Part shown: in pieces, positions 16,621 to 25,439 of the stretch
Layout: each line of letters begins with the position of its first letter
How positions within the stretch are numbered: position 1 is the stretch's first letter
From: PGYR01 sp040264895
GTDB lineage: Bacteria; Bacteroidota; Ignavibacteria; Kapaibacteriales; UBA2268
DNA length: 45,576 bases
Direction: 5' to 3'
Assembly (NCBI GenBank): GCA_040264895.1
Contig: JBDQHL010000008.1
Location: forward strand, 1-45,576
Position numbers and translations under genes: made by a program
Notes under the pieces: generated by a model
What the model was told of the DNA's origin: nothing
What the model saw: the letters and a program-made list of their open reading frames with translations, nothing else
The model's database searches: none

Positions 16621-18474
16621 ATGAAGTTCCCATCACTCAATGAGTTAGCTACTGAGGCAAAGACTGCTTTTCTGCGGTTTCCTTTTGCAGTTATAATGTC
16701 TGCTCTAACAGCAATATTTGCAATCATTTTAACTGAGGAAATCGTTGACAAAAGTTCGCAAATTGTATTCATTCACTATATGTTAACTACTGCTCTGGGC
16801 ATTCCTCTGTTTGTCGTTATTAAGCTATTAGCAGTGAAGCTAAATTTTTCATCGGTTAACTATTATATTTCAATAGCTGTTGGTTTTGTTTTACTGCTGT
16901 TAGTTTACATTAGTTTCCCTGACCAAGATATTGCTGTCAACTATTCTGTTCCCTATATCAAATATGCTATTTATAATATTGCTGTTCACCTGATGGTGGC
17001 GTTTGTGCCATTCATCAAGCGAGGTGAGGAAAATGGATTTTGGAACTACAATAAAGCACTTTTCCTCAGACTTATGGAGGCAATTCTCTATTCTGGTGTC
17101 CTTTACTTGGGTTTAGTTATTGCACTGGGAGCTCTTCATGGATTGTTTGATTTAGATATAGATGAAACTGTGTATATGGATATATACATTGTCATATTTA
17201 CTGTATTCAACACTTGGTTTTTTGCTGCAAAGCTACCTAGAGACATTCATGCGTTGGACTCTATTCGTGTTTATCCTAAGGGGCTGAAGGTGTTTTCGCA
17301 GTTCATATTACTGCCGCTACTTCTGGTATATCTGCTAATACTTTATAGCTATGAGTTAAAGATTCTTATCTCGTGGGATTGGCCCAAAGGTATTGTCTCT
17401 TACTTAGTTATCGGTATTTCGGTGCTGGGTATGCTAACTTTTCTGCTCATTCAACCTTATGGGAATAGTGGGGAGAACAAATGGATAAAGCGATTCACAA
17501 AATCGTATTACCTAACTCTTATTCCTCTTGTGGCAATGCTCTACTTCGCTATTCTGATGCGAATAGGGGATTATGGCTTCACTATCAACAGATATGTGGT
17601 ACTGATGTTGGGAGTATGGCTGACTATTGTGATTATCTATTTCCTAATTGGTAGAACGAATATTAAGTTTATCCCGATTAGCTTGACTATTATATTGGTA
17701 CTCTCTTCTTTTGGTCCATGGGGTATGTTCTCTGTTAGTGAGAGCTCACAAATTGGGAGATTAGAGAATTTGCTTAGTAAGAATAATATGTTAGAAAATG
17801 GAAAGATAGTAGATGAAGTTATATGGGAAACGGACAGTCTGCCTACGCTACACGAGAAAGTAGAGTCAGGAAATCAAGCAAATGTAGACAGCTTAGATAA
17901 TGAAGAGATATTTTCTATAGTTGACTACATATCTACTTTTCATGATTATAAGGACGTAGCTAAATACTTTGAACAAGATTTAGAAAATATAGTTTATATG
18001 CAAGACACTTCGGAGCAGCACTATGTAAACAATAATTCTGTTTCATACCTAATATATAATACCATGGGGCTAGATAGGTATAAGTCTTACAGAGATAATC
18101 GAGTTTACCTTAATTCGGATAATACTATAAGTTTTGATGTTAGTGGGTATGACAAATCGATAGATATCAGCTACACTACCTACACTAACATTGCACAGTT
18201 TTCACCAGAAAGTATGGGTATAAATAATATTGAATTCAGTAAAGATAATAAGGCATTGATAGTGAATTATGACGGAGACGAAGTAGAGTTTAATATATCT
18301 AAAATATACAAAGTCAATTATGAATCCAATGTACCAGTAGCACAAGAAGATTTAACTTTTTACAGTGAAACAGAAAGTGGGAAATACAAGCTAATCATTA
18401 ACTCAATTAACTATGAAAAAGGCAGCAGAATAGAAACTATGCGAGGGTTGTTGTTGGTTGGGGGGAGAGAGTAG
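16621..18474 (+). CDS. DUF4153 membrane protein
   Basis: 617 residues. The first 375 or so form about ten to twelve hydrophobic helices, beginning FPFAVIMSALTAIFAIIL. The remaining 240 are soluble, with acidic and beta-rich segments, probably on the outer side of the inner membrane. The opening FPSLNELATEAKTAFLRFP and the repeated aromatic helices match the DUF4153 family, for which no function is known. AGGAAG at about 16612-16617 serves as the ribosome binding site. The gene is divergent from the PPK2 pair and convergent with the pentapeptide-repeat gene. Confidence 0.8.
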   Translation: MKFPSLNELATEAKTAFLRFPFAVIMSALTAIFAIILTEEIVDKSSQIVFIHYMLTTALGIPLFVVIKLLAVKLNFSSVNYYISIAVGFVLLLLVYISFPDQDIAVNYSVPYIKYAIYNIAVHLMVAFVPFIKRGEENGFWNYNKALFLRLMEAILYSGVLYLGLVIALGALHGLFDLDIDETVYMDIYIVIFTVFNTWFFAAKLPRDIHALDSIRVYPKGLKVFSQFILLPLLLVYLLILYSYELKILISWDWPKGIVSYLVIGISVLGMLTFLLIQPYGNSGENKWIKRFTKSYYLTLIPLVAMLYFAILMRIGDYGFTINRYVVLMLGVWLTIVIIYFLIGRTNIKFIPISLTIILVLSSFGPWGMFSVSESSQIGRLENLLSKNNMLENGKIVDEVIWETDSLPTLHEKVESGNQANVDSLDNEEIFSIVDYISTFHDYKDVAKYFEQDLENIVYMQDTSEQHYVNNNSVSYLIYNTMGLDRYKSYRDNRVYLNSDNTISFDVSGYDKSIDISYTTYTNIAQFSPESMGINNIEFSKDNKALIVNYDGDEVEFNISKIYKVNYESNVPVAQEDLTFYSETESGKYKLIINSINYEKGSRIETMRGLLLVGGRE

Positions 18475-18488
18475 TAAAAATGTATCTA

Positions 18489-19073
18489 TCAAACCACCTT
18501 CAGCTCATATTTAGCAAGCAACCCAGCCAAGTCAGAGTTAGAGAATTTTGAATTTTTCATTCGGTTGACTTCAGGGTCTATGGTGAAACTACTTGCTGTA
18601 CTGAAGTCAACAAACTCCAAGTTGCAGAGGTCAAACACAGCTTCTTTCAAATTGCAACCATCGAATGAGCTACCCTTCATCACTGTGTTAACGAATTGGG
18701 CATTGTCTAACTTGCAATTGGTAAATTTGGTGTTTAGTATCTTCATATTCGAGAAATCGGATGAAGATAGAATGCAATCTGAAAAGCTAAATTCGAGCAA
18801 GAAATCGCGGCACTTGCTGAACTCCACACCTACCAATTTCGACTTCCTAAACCTTACATTGTTGAGTGTAACGTTGTTCATATTTGCTAAGCTGAGATTG
18901 CAATTCATAAAACTACATTCTATGAACTTAGTATCGGCTAAGTCTGCCTCAGAAAAGTCAAAGTTGACAAACTCACACAGTTCAAAAGTTGCCGCCACCA
19001 ACTTTTCTTTCTTGAGTTCTAAGTCTCTGAACTCTTCTTCTTCGTAATATGTATTTGACTCGGGTATTTGCAT
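18489..19073 (-). CDS. Qnr-like pentapeptide repeat protein
   Basis: 194 residues, nearly all tandem A(D/N)LXX-type pentapeptides (FSEADLADTKFIECSFMNC, LSLANMNNVTLNNVRF, FDGCNLKEAVFDLCNLEF), which build a right-handed quadrilateral beta-helix that mimics DNA. The ending FSTASSFTIDPEVNRMKNSK, followed by a helix with an LLAKYELKV tail, matches the C-terminal dimerisation region of Qnr/MfpA-type gyrase-binding proteins (IDPxxNRxKxxxFS). A short single-repeat N-terminal coil precedes a break near residue 45. It could protect gyrase from inhibitors or modulate topology. That role is an inference from the family. It is 11 bp downstream of the kelch-like gene. Confidence 0.85.
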   Translation of the reverse strand: MQIPESNTYYEEEEFRDLELKKEKLVAATFELCEFVNFDFSEADLADTKFIECSFMNCNLSLANMNNVTLNNVRFRKSKLVGVEFSKCRDFLLEFSFSDCILSSSDFSNMKILNTKFTNCKLDNAQFVNTVMKGSSFDGCNLKEAVFDLCNLEFVDFSTASSFTIDPEVNRMKNSKFSNSDLAGLLAKYELKVV

Positions 19074-19084
19074 AATGCTGTGTG

Positions 19085-20704
19085 TTAATCTATGATAAAT
19101 CTTTTGTTAATGATCTTATTGTTAACACTAATTCTCAGAAAATAGACTCCTGAGTTTAAGGATTTGATGTCAATTTGTAATTTTGATTGCTGAGCGATAT
19201 TAGAATTGGTTTCTATTACTCTACCTTCCAAATCAATTATGGTTATTTTAGATATCTGAACCATATCTATATTGTCGATAAATAGACTGGTATGAGTTGG
19301 ATTTGGGTAAATACTTAAATTGAAATCATTAGAATTATGGCGATTAGAATTCTCTACAGACGAAGTACTATTTTTTTTTAAATAGACTTCATATATTTCA
19401 CTGTTTGCTGTGCTTTGTGTGCCGTTATTTATGAAAAATATGTTCGGCTGTGAACTTTGTATTCCTCCAAATATAAATCCAACCAATGTGCTTTCTGAAC
19501 TCAAGCTATCTAATTTGAAAACGTTGTTATCGAAATGAGGGAAATCTGGGTTTGGGATAAATTCGGCACCAGCACCCAAAAGTGATGGCATTACAATTGG
19601 TAGTTTTGTCTCTGTCATTTTACCATTCTTATCTCGAGTAACTTTGGCTATAGTATTTACAAAAGGAACATCATCATCTTGCACTAATGTCCCTAAGCTA
19701 TCGTAGAACTGAGCTATACCTCCAAAAAACACAGTATGCATTTCATTATTTTCTTCTGAGTATAAAGGCAAGGCAGGGCAATGGTAATGATTATACATTT
19801 GCTCAAAGGAATCATTTACGTAGTAATCATCGGAAGTAACAGTAACAGAGTTTAAAAAAGGTAAATCTTCATCTTGTTGGAACACACCCGAATACATAAT
19901 AATTCCTGATTCCCGGTTTTCTAATATTTGTGGTTCTGCATTATAATCTCGTCTGTGCAAATTCATTTCATCAATATGTGGTTCTAAGTGGTTAACAGTA
20001 ATTGTAGAGCCATCGTTAGATAAATTAAATTTTCTAATAGCATTAGTGTATTCTTGTATGAAACCAGGCCCATGGTTTGGTCCCATTGGGTTGTATCTGC
20101 CTATAAATTTATGCCCACCTAGAAGGTAATATACATCATCGATTTTTTCTAATTTTCCTCCTGTAACTTGAAATTCTGAATCTTTGAGTTGTACAATTGA
20201 ATTTGAAAAATCTGTTTCAGAAATGATTGCATCTATTACTTCAGGTACATTAATAGCAGTCAAATTGTCAAAGGTTGTATGATCATCTATAGTAGGGCTA
20301 TAGCCATAACCACCTATGATATATAAATAATTACCCTCTTGGTAAAACTCCATATTAGTTGAGCTGAGTTGTTCTTGTACTGAGGACGGCAAGGATTCTA
20401 AGGCTGCAGTCCATTTTAGTTTTGCTACTGGGTCTACAACTATTAGCTGATTGTTATGCCCTGCTAAATCGAATGCAGCCCAAGGTTGTCTTCGGTGCAA
20501 TCCGTCTAATCTACCCCCAACAAGCAACCACTTCCCATTGGCTTGCCCGAAAGCATAAGATTGTAACCCGCCGAGCTCTGGGATTGTAATGGATTTCAAT
20601 TCAATGGTAAAAGGGTTATCTTGTGAACTTACGTTTTTAGTGATGCTAAATAGTAAAGTTATTATCGTAAGTTTTATTAAATAGTATTTTTTCATTTTAA
20701 TCAA
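19085..20704 (-). CDS. Secreted kelch-like protein with T9SS sorting domain
   Basis: 539 residues with a Sec signal (MKKYYLIKLTIITLLFSITK, cut near NVSSQD). The body has kelch-style repeats with paired glycines: GKWLLVGGRLDG, NYLYIIGGYGYSP, DVYYLLGGHKF, ESGIIMYSGVFQQ, MHTVFFGGIAQF and TLVGFIFGGIQS. These predict a six-bladed beta-propeller for surface binding. A Ser/Asn-rich linker leads to the sorting domain at about residues 463-539 (FNLSIYPNPTHTSLFIDNI ... GVYFLRISVNNK). An uninterrupted T9 run at 19371-19379 (A9 in the coding strand) sits in that linker just ahead of the sorting domain. The start may be the second Met, three residues in. No ligand is evident. Confidence 0.85.
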   Translation of the reverse strand: MIKMKKYYLIKLTIITLLFSITKNVSSQDNPFTIELKSITIPELGGLQSYAFGQANGKWLLVGGRLDGLHRRQPWAAFDLAGHNNQLIVVDPVAKLKWTAALESLPSSVQEQLSSTNMEFYQEGNYLYIIGGYGYSPTIDDHTTFDNLTAINVPEVIDAIISETDFSNSIVQLKDSEFQVTGGKLEKIDDVYYLLGGHKFIGRYNPMGPNHGPGFIQEYTNAIRKFNLSNDGSTITVNHLEPHIDEMNLHRRDYNAEPQILENRESGIIMYSGVFQQDEDLPFLNSVTVTSDDYYVNDSFEQMYNHYHCPALPLYSEENNEMHTVFFGGIAQFYDSLGTLVQDDDVPFVNTIAKVTRDKNGKMTETKLPIVMPSLLGAGAEFIPNPDFPHFDNNVFKLDSLSSESTLVGFIFGGIQSSQPNIFFINNGTQSTANSEIYEVYLKKNSTSSVENSNRHNSNDFNLSIYPNPTHTSLFIDNIDMVQISKITIIDLEGRVIETNSNIAQQSKLQIDIKSLNSGVYFLRISVNNKIINKRFIID

Positions 20705-20740
20705 TTTGTTATTTAAACTAATTTAAAAATAATTTTATCC

Positions 20741-21130
20741 CTACCTCTTTGCCATCTTGTAGAATGAAAGGGCTATACTACAAATCATAGATATCAATAA
20801 TAATAATTGGACTACTGTATTATTAGTCCCTTGCTCAAATGGTTGGAACAAGATAAACGAACTACCAGTTAGGAAACTAGCAAGTCCGATAGAAAGCATA
20901 GTCCTCATAATATCACTATACTCAGTGGGTTCTACTGTCTCCTTTTCACGTAGGAAAATAGCAGAAAGAAATCTTTCCTCTATTGACATCAGCAGAAGTA
21001 TGAAGGTAAGAATAAAGTGATATATCAAAGATTTTTCTATTTGAATGGAATCAACTCTAGCAAAAACAGCTAAGAGTATAAGGACTACAAAAGCGATTTC
21101 TAATATATATCTGATGTATTTGAATATCAT
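20741..21130 (-). CDS. Small four-helix membrane protein of unknown function
   Basis: 129 residues with four hydrophobic helices: ILEIAFVVLILLAVFA, SLIYHFILTFILLLM, TMLSIGLASFLTGSSFILF and VVQLLLLISMICSIALSFY. A charged loop (EERFLSAIFLREKETVEPTE) separates helices two and three. No family is recognised and there is no signal peptide. It lies 36 bp upstream of the kelch-like gene on the same strand, and is separated from icd by a strong terminator, so it probably starts its own transcript. Confidence 0.65.
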   Translation of the reverse strand: MIFKYIRYILEIAFVVLILLAVFARVDSIQIEKSLIYHFILTFILLLMSIEERFLSAIFLREKETVEPTEYSDIMRTMLSIGLASFLTGSSFILFQPFEQGTNNTVVQLLLLISMICSIALSFYKMAKR

Positions 21131-21164
21131 AAATGCAATATAGTTTATTCATAGAATTATCTAA

Positions 21165-21202
21165 ATAAAAAAGCCACTTCTCTTTTCGAAAAGTGGCTTT
21201 TA
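21165..21202 (-). terminator. Rho-independent terminator of icd
   Basis: Perfect 10-bp stem AAAGCCACTT (21170-21179) with AAGTGGCTTT (21191-21200), loop of 11 nt. On the minus strand it ends in a T run (plus-strand A run at about 21165-21172), immediately downstream of the icd stop. The T run on the plus side makes it potentially bidirectional. Confidence 0.88.
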
Positions 21203-21222
21203 CATTTCAACTTTTAAGATGC

Positions 21223-22491
21223 TTACTTCATATTTTCAATCAAAGCATCGCCAAATTCAGAAGTTTTTAGCTTAGTCGCACCTTTCATTAGTCTATGGAA
21301 GTCATAAGTAACTCTCTTCTGAGATATTGTTTCCTCTACTGCATTTACAATGATATCTGCTGCTTTTTGCCATCCCAAATGCTCTAACATAAGTACACCA
21401 GATAAGATAACAGAACCTGGGTTTACTTTGTCTAATCCAGCATATTTAGGAGCAGTACCGTGAGTTGCTTCAAATATAGCATGACCAGTTGTGTAGTTAA
21501 TATTTGCACCTGGTGCGATACCAATACCACCAACCATTGCAGCCAATGCATCAGAGATATAATCACCATTCAAGTTCATAGTACAAACTACCTCATACTC
21601 AGCTGGACGTAATAATATTTGTTGTAAGAAAGCATCTGCAATAACATCTTTAACAATTATTTTACCAGCAGCAACTGCATCACTTTGTGCTTTATCAGCA
21701 GCTTCCGTGCCCTGCTCATCTTTTATCTTGTCGTATTGTCTCCAAGTAAAAGTCTTATCTCCGAATTCTCTTTCTGCTAATTCATAACCAACATCTTTGA
21801 ACATTCCTTCAGTAAATTTCATGATGTTACCTTTGTGTACCCAAGTAACAGAATCTCTTTTGTGTTCAATTGCATATTCTATGGCAGCGCGAGCTATTCT
21901 CTCAGTTCCTTCTACTGAAATTGGCTTAATACCAATTGATGAAGATTCAGGGAATCTGATTTTCTTAACTCCCATCTCGTTTTCGATAAAATCAACTACT
22001 TTTTTCACTTCGTCTGTTCCAGCTTTCCACTCAATACCAGCATAAATATCTTCAGTATTTTCTCTGAAGATAACCATATCAACTTTGTTTGGCTCTTTCA
22101 CTGGAGAAGGAACTCCTTTGAACCAACGAACTGGTCTAAGGCATGTATATAAATCTAATTGTTGTCTCAAAGCTACGTTAAGTGAACGGATACCACCACC
22201 AACTGGAGTTGTAAGCGGCCCTTTTATTGCAATAAGGTATTCCTTAATCGCATCTAATGTTTCACTTGGTAACCACTCACCAGTTTTGTTGTGTGCTTTT
22301 TCTCCAGCAAGTACTTCTTTCCATACTATTTTCTTTTCACCTTTGTACGCCTTCTCTACAGCAGCGTTCAATACCTTCTCAGTAGCAGACCAAATGTCAG
22401 GACCAATGCCATCACCTTCGATAAAAGGAATAATCGGATCATTAGGTACGTTAAGTTTTCCATTGTCGATAGTTATTTTAGAGCCAGCCAT
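21223..22491 (-). CDS. icd: NADP-dependent isocitrate dehydrogenase
   Basis: 422 residues. Decarboxylates isocitrate to 2-oxoglutarate in the TCA cycle, generating NADPH. The active-site serine loop IRSLNVALRQQLDLY includes the Ser that IDH kinase phosphorylates in E. coli, although no aceK is visible here. The catalytic Tyr/Lys region is ENTEDIYAGIEW and KGNIMKFTEG. The cofactor site has HGTAPKYAG, and VTYDFHRLMKG supplies the second Tyr and Arg. The Lys-Tyr pair and the Tyr/Arg pair are the NADP-specific set. The start at 22491 is supported by the canonical N-terminus. The gene is monocistronic with a strong terminator behind it and is divergent from the surface-protein gene at 22730. Confidence 0.97.
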   Translation of the reverse strand: MAGSKITIDNGKLNVPNDPIIPFIEGDGIGPDIWSATEKVLNAAVEKAYKGEKKIVWKEVLAGEKAHNKTGEWLPSETLDAIKEYLIAIKGPLTTPVGGGIRSLNVALRQQLDLYTCLRPVRWFKGVPSPVKEPNKVDMVIFRENTEDIYAGIEWKAGTDEVKKVVDFIENEMGVKKIRFPESSSIGIKPISVEGTERIARAAIEYAIEHKRDSVTWVHKGNIMKFTEGMFKDVGYELAEREFGDKTFTWRQYDKIKDEQGTEAADKAQSDAVAAGKIIVKDVIADAFLQQILLRPAEYEVVCTMNLNGDYISDALAAMVGGIGIAPGANINYTTGHAIFEATHGTAPKYAGLDKVNPGSVILSGVLMLEHLGWQKAADIIVNAVEETISQKRVTYDFHRLMKGATKLKTSEFGDALIENMK

Positions 22492-22659
22492 GTATTAACC
22501 TATTATTTATAATTGTTATTGTTTTTTTGTTATCTTTAATACTACAAAAGTACGAAAATTATCGCAAATTTTGATTTCTGACGGCAAAGACTGACTTATA
22601 TTTATATATGTATTCATTTATTAAAAATGAAAAATTATTGTTTTTCTTGTCACCTTTTT

Positions 22660-22688
22660 TTGACATTTGTGTTGATTAGGGCAAATAG
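22660..22688 (+). promoter_or_regulatory. Candidate promoter upstream of the surface-protein gene
   Basis: A consensus TTGACA at 22660-22665 is followed after 17 bp by a weak -10 box, AAATAG (22683-22688), 41 bp before the ATG at 22730. The -35 is perfect but the -10 is poor, so this is a candidate only. A clear ribosome binding site, GAGGT, follows at about 22719. Confidence 0.3.
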
Positions 22689-22729
22689 TCAAAGGGAAAT
22701 AATTACTAATTAATTTACAGAGGTAAATA

Positions 22730-25339
22730 ATGAAAAACTTATACAAATATCTACTTTCAGCAGTGGCACTTGTCTTGTTGTTCAGTAGTACAAGTACATT
22801 GGAGGCAAAAGATACTCCGCCGAAACCGATAAAGATGAGTATTAAAATCGATATCAAGGAATCTTTTCCAGTGAAAGGTGATGCAACAATTAGCTGGATG
22901 GACAGTGATACTGAAATAGAGACTGGGGACTATTATGTAATTACTCAACACACTATTGTTGGAAATGAAAAGAAATCAGAAGAAATTGTTGAAATTAGAA
23001 GGTGGGCTGACTCTACTGAAAGATATACATATAGAGTTAAAGACCTAAGACCAGGTAGTTATTGCTTTGACGTATATTTGTTAGACGAATCATTAGGCGT
23101 GAAAAGTGAAACAAGCGAACAAGTCTGCGGGACTGTAAAAGACGGCGAGCCACGTATGGCTTTCTTGAAGAAACAAGATTTCATCAGATTAGACAGCGAT
23201 GGCAATGGTGAGATTGTTGCGAAAATAATTAACAACACAAACTGTGAGGCAATTCTTAATTGGGAAATGTCTGATCTAATACTAAAAAGCTCACAACCTC
23301 TTAATTCTGGTGGTGTTGTATATAAAGTTCAAGCTCCCAAAGAAGGGCTTTATAACGCAAAGATAAATTTGATTAACGGATGTGACAATGAAATAGTAGA
23401 CGTAATGAATGTAGTAGTTTGTTACGGCAAGTGTGACAGCAATGACACAAGTTCAGACTTATATTTTAGTCCTAACACTCAATTTCACCGTGAAGCCAGA
23501 GAAGGAATAGCATGGAAATATGATGTAGATGCAATTTCCAAAAATAAATGTGAGATAAAATACTACTTAAGTGATGCTCAAATTGGTGATAATACAACTC
23601 CAGATGGAATGACTATAGGCGAAGATACAGGTTTACTGAGTTGGGAAAAAACAGTTGCTGGCTATTATAGCATCCCTGTTATAGCTGAAGCCACTTGTGA
23701 TAATGGTACAACAGTAGAAAGAATAAGAGGCGTATTCAAATTGAGAGTGCACCCAGATATCGGCGAAACTACAAACTTATGGGTTGAGTTCTATGATGAG
23801 ACTGATGAATCAAAAGATTACTATGGGACTGCTACTGTTTGGTCTGCAGATAGAGATCCGAATTCGGCTACTGGCTTCCCTTTTGCAAAAACTGTTGAGA
23901 TTAGAGGTAGTATGGCTTTTTTCAATATTCCTGCAGGTAAATATTACCTACGAGCAAATGCAAAGGGTTATAAGACACAATTCTACAAAGAATCATTCAA
24001 CCTAAGCGATGCAGAAATTATAGAAATTGGAAATAATGATACTATATCCGTATCGATGATGCTACATTCTGTTGCTATGCCTACTTTCCATACGTTAAGT
24101 GGTCAAGTGACTGATGCACGTACTGGTGAACCAGTTGAGTCGTTTGTAACTTTCCAATCTGTTCAATCTATGATTGGTGGTAAGGATTCACTTGCCCCTA
24201 ATGGAAATAATTTTCAAATAGTAAGAGTAAGAACTGATGCAAATGGGAAGTACATGACGGAACTACCGGATATGTATACTTATTACGCTTATGCCGACGC
24301 TCTTCCGAATACCAATGTAAGATATGACAGACAGTTTTATGACGGGGCTGCTACATATTTTGAAGCCGATATCATCTTCTTAAAAGAAGACAAGAGTGGT
24401 GTTGATTTCAAGCTTAACAAGAAAGAAATAGAGAACGGAATGATTTCTGGTAGCGTAAGCTCAGAAGAAAATGAAGTAGTTGAGTCAACTGTAATTGCAC
24501 TTTCTGTAGATGGCAATGGTTTCAAAGCTGTAACTAGAACTGATGATGGTAACTATAGATTTGGTAATCTTAACTATGGCAAATATGTATTGCTATCACT
24601 TCCAAACGAAAGAACTTACTTACCTGGCTATTATGTTACTGGCGATGTAGCGTCACTTACTTGGGAAGATGCAACAGTAATTGGTGTAGATGAGAATATG
24701 ACTGCTGTGCAACACAATATAGTTCATGCTGAATTTGAGAAAGGTGCTGCTCGTGGTATTGCTCAATTCAGAGGTAGATTAATCAAGAAATGGAAAGGAA
24801 TGTCACCTGGTGAAGGTGGTGGTGATGATTCTGAATCAATAAGCGGTGCTATAGTTACTTTAACTAGTGCAGAAGGTAAAGTTTATGATTATAGCATAAG
24901 CAATACTTATGGTGATTTCGAAATGGAGTCAATTGCACAGGGCACTTACACTCTTGATATTAGCAAAGTTGGTTATGAGCCATATAGCGAAGAAGTTGAA
25001 ATCAATTACTCTGAATCGTTAGACTTTGGTTCTGATATTGAATTAACGGCTAAGGCAACTACAAGCGTTGACTATGATTCATTCGATGACAATGGTCTAA
25101 CTGTTAGCCCAATGCCTGTGTTAGACAACTCGACTGTAAGATTTACTGGCGAAGCTGGCACTGCTAACATAGAGTTGATTTCGATCAATGGCAATGTAGT
25201 ATTTAGCGAAAGCATCACTACTAATGCTGGTGAGAACACTTATGAGCTGAAATCAAATGAACTTGTTTCTGGTCAATATATATTGGTTATCAGAAATGGT
25301 GAAATGATAACAGCTGGTAAGATAACAGTAGTGAAATAA
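22730..25339 (+). CDS. Large secreted repeat protein with T9SS sorting domain
   Basis: 869 residues. The Sec signal (MKNLYKYLLSAVALVLLFSS, cut near TLEAK) is followed by a fibronectin/Ig-like region, with paired cysteines near residues 115-230, and then three carboxypeptidase-regulatory-like beta-sandwiches: LSGQVTDARTGEPVESFVTF near 460, ISGSVSSEENEVVESTVIAL near 570, and ISGAIVTLTSAEGKVYDYSI near 704, each ending with the typical GxYxL turn (NYGKYVLL, AQGTYTLDI). The C-terminus (VSPMPVLDNSTVRFTGE ... GQYILVIRNGEM) is a sorting domain. The RBS GAGGTAAATA lies directly before the ATG. Predicted to be exported and surface-displayed or released. No enzymatic motif is seen. Confidence 0.85.
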   Translation: MKNLYKYLLSAVALVLLFSSTSTLEAKDTPPKPIKMSIKIDIKESFPVKGDATISWMDSDTEIETGDYYVITQHTIVGNEKKSEEIVEIRRWADSTERYTYRVKDLRPGSYCFDVYLLDESLGVKSETSEQVCGTVKDGEPRMAFLKKQDFIRLDSDGNGEIVAKIINNTNCEAILNWEMSDLILKSSQPLNSGGVVYKVQAPKEGLYNAKINLINGCDNEIVDVMNVVVCYGKCDSNDTSSDLYFSPNTQFHREAREGIAWKYDVDAISKNKCEIKYYLSDAQIGDNTTPDGMTIGEDTGLLSWEKTVAGYYSIPVIAEATCDNGTTVERIRGVFKLRVHPDIGETTNLWVEFYDETDESKDYYGTATVWSADRDPNSATGFPFAKTVEIRGSMAFFNIPAGKYYLRANAKGYKTQFYKESFNLSDAEIIEIGNNDTISVSMMLHSVAMPTFHTLSGQVTDARTGEPVESFVTFQSVQSMIGGKDSLAPNGNNFQIVRVRTDANGKYMTELPDMYTYYAYADALPNTNVRYDRQFYDGAATYFEADIIFLKEDKSGVDFKLNKKEIENGMISGSVSSEENEVVESTVIALSVDGNGFKAVTRTDDGNYRFGNLNYGKYVLLSLPNERTYLPGYYVTGDVASLTWEDATVIGVDENMTAVQHNIVHAEFEKGAARGIAQFRGRLIKKWKGMSPGEGGGDDSESISGAIVTLTSAEGKVYDYSISNTYGDFEMESIAQGTYTLDISKVGYEPYSEEVEINYSESLDFGSDIELTAKATTSVDYDSFDDNGLTVSPMPVLDNSTVRFTGEAGTANIELISINGNVVFSESITTNAGENTYELKSNELVSGQYILVIRNGEMITAGKITVVK

Positions 25340-25366
25340 CCCTTTGATTATATTTTATAATTCCAA

Positions 25367-25400
25367 ATCGAGGTGTGAGCGATTGCATCTCGGTTTTTTT
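25367..25400 (+). terminator. Rho-independent terminator of the surface-protein gene
   Basis: Nine-bp stem (25367-25375 with 25386-25394, including two G-U wobbles) followed by a run of seven T at 25394-25400. It begins 27 bp past the stop codon at 25339. Confidence 0.8.
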
Positions 25401-25439
25401 GTGTATTTTAGCTAAATTATAATTTCTTATACTCGTCAA

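Noticed and set aside
18565..19047. 160-codon plus-strand frame
   Set aside because: A periodic shadow of the pentapeptide repeats on the other strand.
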